From: Ctena decussata
Taxonomy: Eukaryota; Mollusca; Bivalvia; Lucinida; Lucinidae
Length of the DNA: 64,000 nucleotides
Direction: 5' to 3'
Assembly: GCA_963989385.1 (NCBI GenBank)
Contig: OZ022503.1
Span: 89,253,138-89,317,137 of the forward strand
This document shows, piece by piece, positions 23,682-33,236 of this stretch. Each line of letters opens with the position of its first letter. The stretch's first letter is position 1. The position numbers and the translations under genes are program-made. The notes beneath the pieces are model-generated. The model saw only the letters and a program-made list of their open reading frames with translations, had not been told where the DNA came from and did not search any database.

Positions 23682-24105
23682 TGCAATGTTAATTTTCATC
23701 TGCCATCATCTCAGTGCGCTCGCACTTAGTCTTACAATAACCGTTGAAAGATGAAGAGATCGCCGAATCCACCTTGTAGTATGTGAAAGGTAACCTATCG
23801 AGTCGAGTACCTTTCACACCCCTGGTTAACTAGCATATACAAGGGCTGTTACGATACGAAAAGGAGCTGTTACGAAACGAAGAAGTCATAGGTACCAAAC
23901 GACCTAAAGATTGCGTCGTTTGGTAACTATGAGTTTTACGTTTCGTAATGTTCAGCTCTTTTTCGTTTCGTAACATCCTTGAAAACAAAGTTAACCAGGT
24001 GTGTATGAGGTGCTAGAAGGTGGAATTCTCTCAAATGTTATTATAAGACTATACAAATTAAGTACGTGCGCACTGAGATGATGGCAGATGAAAGTTAACA
24101 TTGCA
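23682..24105. mobile_element. Long inverted-repeat (foldback) element
   Basis: The left arm TGCAATGTTAATTTTCATCT, continuing through CTGCCATCATCTCAGTGCG, is the imperfect reverse complement of the right arm that ends GATGAAAGTTAACATTGCA. Complementarity continues inwards (GTACCTTTCACACC against AGGTGTGTATGAGGTGC) to a central hairpin at about 23846-24000 built from TGTTACGAAACGAA and TTCGTTTCGTAACA. No coding capacity. Confidence 0.7.
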
Positions 24106-24142
24106 GCTCAAATCCAAGATAAAAGGCGATTGTTGGACTATA

Positions 24143-24250
24143 CAGCGGGCTATGGATGTCGAAATGACGTCGAACTGACGTAGATGCGACGTCAAAATGT
24201 CTTATCAAAGTAAATACGACGCCAGTTCGACGTTCTGTGCCTGCGGGATT
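24143..24250. repeat. Palindromic ACGTC-rich element
   Basis: TATGGATGTCGAAATGACGT to GTTCTGTGCCTGCGGG, the same family as 20039-20160. Confidence 0.6.
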
Positions 24251-25227
24251 AGTTCAACGCTCCTTAAGACGGAATACCAACAAAGTGGTATGTGCCTCAA
24301 GCCTAGACTCAAATCAGCCATGGCATCTTCTCAGTCTGATCAGAGTCTTTGCTCTGCACTGAAAGGGTAGCTTAGGGTCTCGGCTAGCTCCGGGTGGACA
24401 GCGAACACTCTGATCAAACTGGGCCGATGAAATACCCTGCAACGTGCAAGGTCTACACTGGGTCTCGCTAAAGCTCTTGGCAGAAGACGTGGAGCGGACA
24501 TGAAAGCTAAAGTGACAGACGGACGAACTACAACTAGACGGAGGGATATCGCCACGACATAATACGACCCATCTTTCGAAGGGGGTATAAAATGATCATT
24601 GCTGATACCAACCAGAGATGCGATACCTAAACGCATCATCAACAACAAATTTCTCTTGATATATACAGGAAGACTCTGCTATGATCATTTTTGCTAGCCA
24701 GGGGTACTAAGTCCAATTTGTTCCTTACAATTTTCCGACGACCTATTCGCTAATCAGATTGCCCACAGCGCCGCCCTTTGGCTGCAGGGAGTTGCTCCCC
24801 CGGCGTGTTAGTTTTAGATCAGAAGATCTGTTTCAAAACACAGTTTTTGCATAACTTCGCATGATCGTTCAAAAACACTGATGAACTGGTTAATCTTGAC
24901 CGTCTACTCCTGTTTGGTTGTTGATTGGTTGTTTTGGGTTTAACAGCTCTATCGAGCCGTCCTGTTTAGTAACCGTTAACGGTATCCATGATGTTTTCTG
25001 TTCTGTTCTGTTTCAATTCTCGTAACGACGTTCCCCAAATGGCTCAGCGGTGCGTAACTATAGTTGCACACATCTGGCGCCGAGTGTCCGTCTATCACGA
25101 TATTTTCTATCAACAAAGCGCCTATTATGCGGAAAATATTTTGTTACGGATAATTTTATTGGCTGTGATGGATGTTGTTCGCACCCAAGAAATGGCGCAG
25201 TGAGAAATTCGATTTACGAATATGCAA
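24251..25227. other. Intron sequence with a MITE remnant
   Basis: 24296-24435 carries GAGCC-family MITE interior (CAGTCTGATCAGAGTCTTTG and GGGTGGACAGCGAACACTC) without clear ends. About 24900-24980 contains a TTGGTTGTTTTGGGTTTAAC stretch of the kind seen in mollusc SINE cores; this is tentative. Nothing else seen. Confidence 0.4.
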
Positions 25228-28200
25228 TTAAAGAGGCCAGCAAAGTTGTCAACCGTGATTTGGTTAACCACTAAGCATGCAGATTGTCGCATTACATCTA
25301 TGTTATAGCCAATGCGTTTAAATCGTATGATATTTTTCTTAAATTGATCAGGAAATTCTGTTTTCCCTATGATTTTGCGTAATCTATATACTAAGTCACC
25401 ATAAAATTCAGGTTCCCATATTCCTTGTTGCAAAAGTGACCTTAACCCTGTATTATATTTAGAAACAAATTCAAAGTGTCTACGATAAAATTTAGAAAAA
25501 AAGCTTTCCGAAGTTTATGATACCGATACCCCTGCTGTAAAAACTTGGCAGTCAAACACTGACATCAGCCAAATGACTAGACACCCTAGCGAAGCGAATA
25601 AGCTGAGAAATGTAAACACCATAAGAAGTGGAGCGGGGAAACATCACCATCCAAAAACGGAAAATCAACAATGTCGAAATCAAAATCATCGCGTTTGTCA
25701 TAAATTTTAGATGAAACAAATCCATCTAAAATTGATAAATGTAATTCAAAAATGGGACCTCGGTATCAGAAGTATTTGCTTTATTTAACTGCAATTCAGC
25801 AGGATAAATTTGACTAACCATTCCTTCAAAATAAGGATTGTCAATATTTAAAAGGTCGTCCAAGTATGTAGACGTTGAGTTGAATGCTTCAATGACATGA
25901 GCTTGAGTATCATCAGAAAGAGACATCAAAAAGTCTCTTTAATAGCAAAATATACTAAAGCATCACAAACATTTTGGCAAGACCACATTTTAAACCTTTT
26001 TTGGTCATCGGAAGTGAAACAAGAGGGCCAAGAGGCCCTGAATCGCTCACCTGAACAAAAAGGTTAAAGGTCATACTAGGGTCATCATTTGAACAAACCT
26101 GCTAGTTTGCAACCATTTCCAAATGGTTCTGAAGAAGAGTTTTTTTTATATTTTTCTATGTATTGCTATGGTTCGAACCCTGGACCCCCTAGGGCGGGGC
26201 CATTTTGGACCCTGGGGCCATCATTTGAATAATCTTGGACCACTAGGCAATGCTACATACTAAATTTCAAGTATCTGAGCCAAGTGGTTCTGAAGAAGAA
26301 GATTTTTGAATATTTTTCCTTTTGTATTTCCTATGGTTCCTATGGGACACCATGGGGCAGGGCCATTTTTGACCCTGGTGCCATCATTTGAAAAAAACTT
26401 GGTATAGGACCATTAGGAAATGCATCATACCAAATTTCAAGCATCTGCACAAAGGGGTTTTGGAGAAGAAGATTTTTAAGTATACTTTAATTACGAACCC
26501 AAGACTCCCCGCCCCAGGGCCATTTTTGATCCCAGGGCCACCATTTGCACAAACGTTGTAGAAGTCCACCAGGCAATGCATCATACCAAATTTCAAGCTT
26601 CTAGTGGTTCTGAAGAAGAAGATTTTTGAATATTTTTCTATATATTTCTTTGGTTCAAACTCAGGACTCCCTGCCGCAGGGACATTTTGGACCCTTGGGC
26701 CATCATTTGAACAAACTAGATAAAGGACTACAAGGCAATGCTACATACCAGATTTCGAGCATCTGGGCCAAAAGGTTCTAAAGAAGAAGATTCTTAAATA
26801 TTTTTCTATGTATTTCTATGGTTCAAACCAAGGACCACCTAGGGCGAGGCCATTTTAGGTCCTGGGGTCATCATTTGAACAAACTTGGTAAAAGACCACT
26901 AGGCAATGCTACAGATCAAATTTCAAGCATCTGAGCCAAATGGTTCTGGAGAAGAAGATTTTTTAAATATTTTTCTATGTATTTCTATGGTTCAAACCTA
27001 GGACCCTCTGCCGCAGGACCATTTTGGACCCTGTGGCCACCATTTGAACAAACTTGGTAAAAGACTACTAGGCAATGTATCAAACCAAATTTCAAGCATC
27101 TGAGCCTTTCGGTTCTGAATTAGAAGATTTTTGAATATTTATCTATGTATTTGTATAGTTCAAAACCAAGACCCCCTGGGGCAGGGCCATTTTGGATCCT
27201 GGGGCCATCATTTGAACAAACTTGGTGAAGGACCACTGGGCAATGCTATATACCAAATTTCAAGCATCTGAGCCTTGTAGTTCTGAAGAAGAAGATTTTT
27301 CAATATTTTTCTATGTATTTCTATGGTTCAAACCTGGCACTCCCTGCCCCGGGGCCATTTAGTACCCTGGGACCACCATTTGAACAAACTCGGTAGAGGA
27401 CCACTAGGCAATGCTACATACCAAATTTCAAGCATCTGAGCCAAGCAGTTCTGGAGAAGAAGATTTTTAAGTATATTTTAGTTTCGAACTGAAGACCCCT
27501 GCCCCGGGGCCGTTTTGGACCCTGGGGCCACTATTTGAACAAATTTGGTAGAGGTCCACAAGCCAATGCTACATACTAAATTTCAAGCATCTGAGCCAAG
27601 GAGATCTGGAGAAGAAGATTTTTTTAGTATTTTTTAGTTTCGAACACAAGACCCCCTGCCCCAGGGCCGTTTTGAATCCTTGGGCCACCATTTGAACAAA
27701 CTTGGTAGAGGACCACTAGGCAATGCTACATACCAAATTTCAAGCATCTGAGCCAAGCAGTTCTGGAGAAGAAGATTTTTTAGTATATTTTAGTTTCGAA
27801 CACAAGACCCCCTGCCCCAGGGCCATTTTGGACCCTGGGGCCACCATTTGAACAAACTTGGTAGAGGTCCACTAGACAATGCTTCATACCAAATATCAAA
27901 GACCTAGGCCTAGCGGTTTCAGAGAAGATGTCATTTAAATCAAATTGTTGACGACGGACGACACACGACACACGATACACGACGGACGACGGACGACAGA
28001 CACTGAGTGATCACATGAGCTCACCCTGAGCTTTTGGCTCAGGTGAGCTAAAAAAGCATGTTTATCATTGCAAGCAAGATAAAGAGCACCCTCTCTCTGA
28101 AAGCAGTCTCAATTAAATTTATTAGTTTCTTTTTTATTAAATTATGGGGCAAAGTTGTGTAGAGTGTAGAAAAATCATATGTTGACAAACTAGACGCGCG

Positions 28201-28830
28201 ATATCCTCTAGACTTCAGTTTATCAAGAACCTCGGTAGAATTTTTAATTGACCAAAACAAATATTTTCCTGACCGTTCGTAAACTTTTTCACAGTACCTA
28301 ATTACATGAATTTTGAAAACGGTAAGGCCAGAAGTTAATAATTTGGAAAGTGCAGTAGTGGTACACGCACTAGAATTAGCAATAAACTGGCTTTATATGG
28401 TCGTTCATGAAGTTTAGGTAACCAGTACATCGTAGGAATCTTGTCCTGCCGTTCCTCTAAATTTACAGAAAACTTGAGGGCTATATCATTCCAGTGCCTA
28501 AGGACAACAGACTTTTCGTGTGTTGAAGTCTCTTCATAGGCCTTAGTGCCGACAAGTTCTTGTTTTAATATGTTAATATAGTGTAACCGCCAAACAACGA
28601 CAACGTTATTTGCAGTCTTGTCTGCTGGAACCAGAACATACTTACTATGAAACTGCTGGATACGCAACTTCAGGTGACGGAATGTTGATTTAGGTTTAGG
28701 CGGCAAAATATTTGTGTTTTGGGAATAGAATTTAATACGTTTATCCATTAAATTACATTCACCTTCCATTCCTTTAAAGTCTCCATAGTCCTATCGTTGA
28801 AAAAACGTCTAAACACAAATTATTACGAAA
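25228..28830 (-). pseudogene. Penelope-like reverse transcriptase gene split by a 2-kb insertion
   Basis: Minus strand. From 28830 down: RFFNDRTMETLKEWKVN, then a region with VLVPADKTANNVVVVW, MYWLPKLHERPYKA, LSTYDFSTLYTTLPHNLIK and ACNDKHAF up to 28056. After the inserted element (26020-28049) it resumes with TSDDQKRFKMWSCQNVCDAL, and then has AFNSTSTYLDDLLNIDNPYF (an intact catalytic YLDD), ELQLNKANTSDTE, WEPEFYGDLVYRLRKI and GYNIDVMRQSACLVVN, and ends near 25228. Several frame changes and stops show it is dead apart from the insertion. LPKLHK, the FST-LYTTLP strand and YLDD suggest a Penelope-like RT. No GIY-YIG endonuclease was seen downstream. Confidence 0.75.
26020..28049. mobile_element. 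Non-autonomous element with internal tandem repeat, inserted in the RT pseudogene
   Basis: Its limits are fixed by the interrupted reading frame. The left end CAAGAGGGCCAAGAGGCCCT follows GAAGTGAAA, and the right end GGCTCAGGTGAGCT precedes AAAAAAGCATG, giving a 3-bp AAA target duplication (26017-26019 and 28050-28052). The left end contains a small GGGCC/GGCCC hairpin and CGCTCACCTGAAC. The right end is a hairpin, AGCTCACCCTGAGC against GCTCAGGTGAGCT. The interior is about eleven units of about 165 bp (CAAATTTCAAGCATCTGAGC, GGTTCTGAAGAAGAAGATTT, AGGGCCATTTTGGACCCTGG, ACTAGGCAATGCTACATACC), ending with a run of GACGGACGAC. No protein is encoded. Confidence 0.8.
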
Positions 28831-29546
28831 AGCCTTTTAACCTTCACGTTTGATGATAAAATGTAGGTTGATGTGCATAAACTGACCCAAATAGCTGGCA
28901 AAAAGGATGGAAAACAGGTTTTTCAAAAACTATAAATCGCTCAACAAAATATGATTAACCGTTTCGGGTTTCCGGTAAACAAAAGCGCGACAGTGAATAG
29001 AGCCCCACCCTTGTACATTGTATTTTTACCATTTTATTCAAGCACATGAAATCGAAAGTAGGTCAGTTTAGTTGCCAACTAAAATGACCCAAATAGTTTT
29101 CCAAACCCTTTTTATTAAAAACTCATGGATGTTTTATTTGTTTCAGGTTGGCTGATCGTGGTCATTTACAATGAAGAAACTATGATGAGAAGCTTGTAGC
29201 GATTCCTCGTGATAATTTTTTTCATGTTTATAGAGCAATGGGGCCTTTAAGGCATCAGACTCAACATGCTCCCGCTTGCACCATCGATTACCAAAAATCA
29301 GTTAAAGATGGTTTCTTAAAAACTACTTAAATTATCAAAAATAAGTCTCATTTTTTAGAAGAAAAATACGATGTATTTGAAATAAGTATTACACATTAGT
29401 TGTGTGTAAAGCTTCACTGAAGCCCTTTCAACTAAACATTATTTTCATGTAAACCAATGCACTCACTCTTCTGTAATTTCTAAACATTGGCGCTCGTGGG
29501 ATGACATTATTGAATTCTTAAAAAGCAAACAGCAGCCTTGAAAATC
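28831..29546. other. Intron sequence, nothing recognised
   Basis: AT-rich; no exon or repeat shared with the rest of the window seen. Confidence 0.4.
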
Positions 29547-29780
29547 GAGCCGCGACACGAGAAAAAACAACAAAGTGGTTGTGCGCACAGTGCAGACTCA
29601 AATCAGCCTTGGCAAGCTCCATGCGGACAGCGAAGCCTCTGATCAGACTGGGCTGATGCCCAGCCTGGGCTAGCTCCATGCAGACAGCGAAGCCTCTGAT
29701 CAGACTGGGCGGATGTCCAGGCTGATCTGAGTCTACGCTGAACGCACAACCACTGTGTTGGTTTCCTCGTGTCGGGGCTC
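29547..29780. mobile_element. MITE, GAGCC family, complete
   Basis: Ends GAGCCGCGACACGAGAAAA and CCTCGTGTCGGGGCTC. The interior is an internal duplication around GCTCCATGCGGACAGCGAAG and GATCAGACTGGGC. Flanks are AAATC and AAATT, an imperfect version of the 4-bp A/T target duplication seen in sister copies. Confidence 0.75.
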
Positions 29781-30039
29781 AAATTGTCTGTACACAGCTA
29801 ATCCATTCTTAGCCATAGGCTGCACAGCAAAGACTTATTAAACTACATAGAACTTAAGGCTGGCTATTCTAGATATTGCAGTAAGTTTTGTTCGCATTTG
29901 AGTTGGTCCTTTTCTAGTAGATCTATAATGAATATAAATAGTTTTTTTTCTTTTCTGTTCATCCTTACTATGGCATACGATACATAAAATCTTATTTTAT
30001 TTTTTCCAATACTTCCCGTCAAAATACATTGAAACTTAC

Positions 30040-30199
30040 TTGCAAGAATTTTGTAAGAGTAGTTGAAACCGAGAGCACTAACAATTTCGTTGGATGTGAA
30101 CTGTATATACAGGTGATTTGTGCGCGACTCAACACTATCAGCATCTGTATCGTTCTTAAATCCACATGTAGAAAAGTACGTTCCATAATAATCATAAAC
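30040..30199 (-). CDS. CUB-3, second half exon
   Basis: A 160-nt exon with acceptor TGTATTTCAG before 30199 and donor GTAAGT after 30040. In phase 0 it reads VYDYYGTYFSTCGFKND, NHLYIQFTSNEIVSALGF, NYSYKILA plus one base. YDY, CG, the N-L-I-F-SN strand and GFNYSY are CUB second-half landmarks. With 31863-32062 it gives 360 nt (120 codons). It is followed by the 14.9-kb intron before kringle-2, the longest in the window and the one most filled by retroelements. Confidence 0.88.
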
Positions 30200-30720
30200 C
30201 TGAAATACAAAAAATAAATAAATAAATAAATAAGTTAGCTGCATCGAATGGAAATGTTCCTTTAGGTAACTGAGTAAACCTCCGTGTTAGACCGCCATTT
30301 TTTTACAAACGGAAACAATTGTTTTGACTTACTGTTTGCTTTCCCGGACTGTGAAGCCCTGCTGAAAGGTGGTTTCCCTTCAAGGACAGAATGTCTTCTG
30401 CAGGAACGAATTTCTCTCCTGTAAGTGCTGTTCCCTTTTGAAAAGGGAGGCTTTCTTTAACGAGCTGACACCCTTTTGAAGGTGGTTTGCCATACACCTT
30501 AAGACACGTTGCATAGCAACTACGCATCAGATTAATAAGTATCTCTGTAAATTGGTCATCTTTCACCCAGGAGAGATATTGGCGATTTATATTTGCACCT
30601 ATAATTCTAATCTCACCGATCTTATCTCACCACTGACCGGTAAAAAAACGCGCGAATATCATTTGCAGTTGATGCTTCATCGTATAGGAGTCTCTTTCAG
30701 ATCATTCCCGCAACCTCCTG
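30200..30720. other. Intron inside CUB-3, first part
   Basis: Contains a short (AAAT)n run at 30205-30232. Nothing else recognised. Confidence 0.4.
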
Positions 30721-30934
30721 GCCCCGAGGTAATAAAACATTTTTCGTACTCAACTCAGCTTAGCATGAATTTATTGTGCCGATTAATATAAAAATGCCAA
30801 CAAATTTTGGCATTTTCATATTCATAAGCAATAAAAATTTCATGCTGTACTCATCAGTAATTTGCTATTTATTGGCAGAAGAAATTTCATGCTCAGCTGA
30901 GTTGAGCATGAAAAAGGTTTTATAACCTTGGGGC
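30721..30934. mobile_element. MITE, GCCCC family, complete
   Basis: The left end GCCCCGAGGTAATAAAACAT, followed by TTTTCGTACTCAACTCAGCT, is the imperfect reverse complement of the right end AGCTGAGTTGAGCATG...TTTTATAACCTTGGGGC; the arms are about 40 bp. The centre holds another hairpin (ATTTTGGCATTTTCATATTC). Related copies are at 47935-48174 and 50658-50893, with a fragment at 20957-21013. Confidence 0.75.
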
Positions 30935-31381
30935 CGCATGTTCGACTGTGTAGGAGTCTCTTGCATTCTCATTCTGCAGCATCCCGACACTAAGCAGTAT
31001 GTATTATAGTAATTAATTTCAACTTCGTGATCATTAAAGACGATAGCAGGATTTCTAGACCCCCCCCCCCGTAAATCATCCATAGTGCAGGTTTTATCAT
31101 GCACCTGCTGCAAAATTCCACTTATAATGAGGGTATGATAACACAATGTGATATCATGTCACTGTAGAACTGCGCTTGCGCGAATGTTATCAGGTCATGC
31201 CTTTAGAAGCGATCTCAGAAGACGATTGGCTGTATACTGACGTTGGCCGTGATGTCAGCTTTCGATTGGTTTAATGATGTCATCGACTTACGTCATAACG
31301 CATTCGCGACGTCAGCAAGTTCGAACAAAACTGCGTTTGCTTTTCATTTGTTTGAGTCTCTTTAAACCTTTGAGCCTTCTA

Positions 31382-31540
31382 ATGGTGCATGATAAATAGA
31401 AAACCATGTAAGTGTCTTTTGATATCAAGTTTATCAGGCTCGACCAGAAACAAACGGGACTGGCTCGGCAAGCCTCGCCATTCCTACGTTGTTCCTGGTC
31501 TCGCCTGATACACTTGATATCAAAAGCCACTATCATGGTA
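31382..31540. repeat. Foldback hairpin element
   Basis: TGTCTTTTGATATCAAGTTT...ATCAGGC pairs with GCCTGATACACTTGATATCA, and CCAGAAACAAACGG pairs weakly with the GTTGTTCCTGG side. Type unknown. Confidence 0.6.
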
Positions 31541-31599
31541 TTCTCTATATATTTTTTTTCGTCCTTTTGGATCTGAGGATATATTCCAAGAAATCAGAA

Positions 31600-31800
31600 A
31601 TTTTGATTGGTTTAGACTTTTATTCTAAATCATCGCTTTTTTATCATTTGGACATTTTTCTATACTAACCAGTCTTTCTGTCTTAAAACAAATTAGAAAT
31701 CACAGTATTGTTTACTCTGGTTTTCGTAACCAGGTATTGTCAGGGTCACTGGTGAGGCTTGAATAGCCGAAACTTCAAAGTATGGCCCATGCTCCTTCTT
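31600..31800 (+). repeat. Dispersed repeat (GAGGCTTGAATAGCCGA family)
   Basis: Shares ATCATCGCTTTTTTATC, AACCAGTCTTT, GGTCACTGGTGAGGCTTGAA and CCGAAACTTC with 54390-54565 and, in reverse, 7420-7560. No coding content. Confidence 0.5.
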
Positions 31801-31862
31801 TTGGATGTCCGCTCTGCTTTTGTAGGAGCTCTTTGAGATTTTTAGAGATTAACAATACTCAC

Positions 31863-32062
31863 CAAAATGAAGTCGTTTGAGCAAGAAGGCGAGTATTCAA
31901 TAATAATGTATACTGGTGTGAGGAAGACGACACTGTTGGAATCTCCTTGTATAGTCCAGAGGCAGTTCATGTTAAAGTCATAGACGTAGTCTCCATCCAT
32001 GTCAGGGGAGGTAATCCAACCAGAGGGATTTGTCAGAATTTCACTCCAGGTCTGGTTATGTG
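31863..32062 (-). CDS. CUB-3, first half exon, first cysteine missing
   Basis: A 200-nt exon with acceptor TTTTGTTAG before 32062 and donor GTGAGT after 31863, in the same phases as the CUB-1 and CUB-4 first halves. The peptide contains HNQTWSEILTNPSGWITSPD, DMDGDYVYDFNMNCLWTIQ and SCSNDFIL. Aligned to its sisters, the position of the first CUB cysteine (VC, KC or DC elsewhere) is tryptophan here, while C2 (NCLW) and C3 (SC) are kept, so the normal C1-C2 disulfide cannot form. The acidic loop reads DMDGDYVYD, a DxDxDGxxD loop with the glycine changed to tyrosine. The splice sites and open frame are intact. Confidence 0.9.
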
Positions 32063-32254
32063 CTAACAAAATAAGTAAAACTAATTTGTCACATCGCAAA
32101 ATGATCAGAACAGGAAAACATTTATTTCGTTCAACGGTCATCTGAGCAAAATCCTAGACAGAGAAGGAATAAAGTACGTGTTTTCTTAACTAAAACGAAA
32201 TATAATAGCCGTGGAGAAGTTTTCGAATTTTCTTTGGTTTATGATTAATAATAA

Positions 32255-32410
32255 TCAAGTCTATTCTAGCCTATCTCATAACTTGCAGTGTTGTTTTGGG
32301 CATCAGGGATTACTTAACCACAATCTCTTTTCCCCTACTCCTGTATTCAGCTGCCCTAGTTGTGCAGAGAAAGTCCGCCCCATAAACACTCTTTCAATTA
32401 TGCATTCGTT
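32255..32410 (-). mobile_element. LINE 3'-end fragment
   Basis: TCTATTCTAGCCTATCTCAT and TATTCAGCTGCCCTAG...CTCTTTCAATTATG match the 3' tail of the LINE at 43495-44573, with divergence. Very short copy. Confidence 0.55.
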
Positions 32411-32679
32411 TTGCTATGAAAAAAAGTAAAATGTGTTCTAAATGCAATAAGCTTACATTAAATCGGTAAGATTTTAAACGACAGTTTTTCTTCTTCAGTA
32501 AACAGTATATTTGACCTTGGAATTGCATAATCTTAAATCCATGCATGCTTTTGTTGAATGATGTAATCTTTCAAGGCCTAGTCGCGTCGAAATCTAATGT
32601 GCAAGAAAAGAGTTGTCTGTAAACGTGGAACTCGCATATTCTTGGTCTGAGAGTGTAATAAAGCAATGCATTAAAACGA

Positions 32680-33100
32680 CAGTGGATTGAATATACAAAT
32701 AACGTCGTAACGTTATGCGTTGACGTCTTTAGAAACATCGCGTTTTTATGGCGAAATTGTGACGTTTTAGTGCAAAATTTGCTAGTTAGAAAATGCTTTT
32801 TTAGTGTTATATGATAAATAGAATCTTGCTTTCGTGCTCCTGTGTTATTGAATTTATTAAAAGAGTTGGAAAAACCGATGAGATACTCGGCATAGCCTCG
32901 CAGCATGTCTTTTTCCCCAACTCATTTAATAAATTCAATAAAACAGGAGTCCTGTGTTATTGAATTTATTAAATGAGTTGGGAAAACCGATGAGATACTC
33001 GGCATAGCCTCGCAGCATGTCTTTTTCCCCAACTCGTTTAATAAATTCAATAAAACAGGAGCACTCATGTAAAATCTTCTATTTGTCGGGATAGGTGAAA
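32680..33100. repeat. Repeat with two consecutive foldback hairpins
   Basis: The block begins TGGATTGAATATACAAATAA and contains TCGTAACGTTATGCGTTGAC, then two hairpins of about 113 bp in a row (about 32838-32950 and 32951-33063). Each has arms TCCTGTGTTATTGAATTTAT...GAGTTGG and CCAACTC...TAAATTCAATAAAACAGGA around ACCGATGAGATACTCGGC. The same block with one hairpin is at 56300-56585. Confidence 0.75.
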
Positions 33101-33197
33101 GTCGCGGATTATCTTTACATCTAGCGTGCAAGAAAAGCTAGAAAATGTGTTTGTAAAACACTATGTCCCCAGCTATGTGCCTGACCCTAACAAAGTC

Positions 33198-33236
33198 AAT
33201 TGAAAATATATATATATATATATAATGTATATATAG
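33198..33236. repeat. (TA)n microsatellite
   Basis: ATATATATATATATATATA followed by ATGTATATATAG. Confidence 0.9.
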
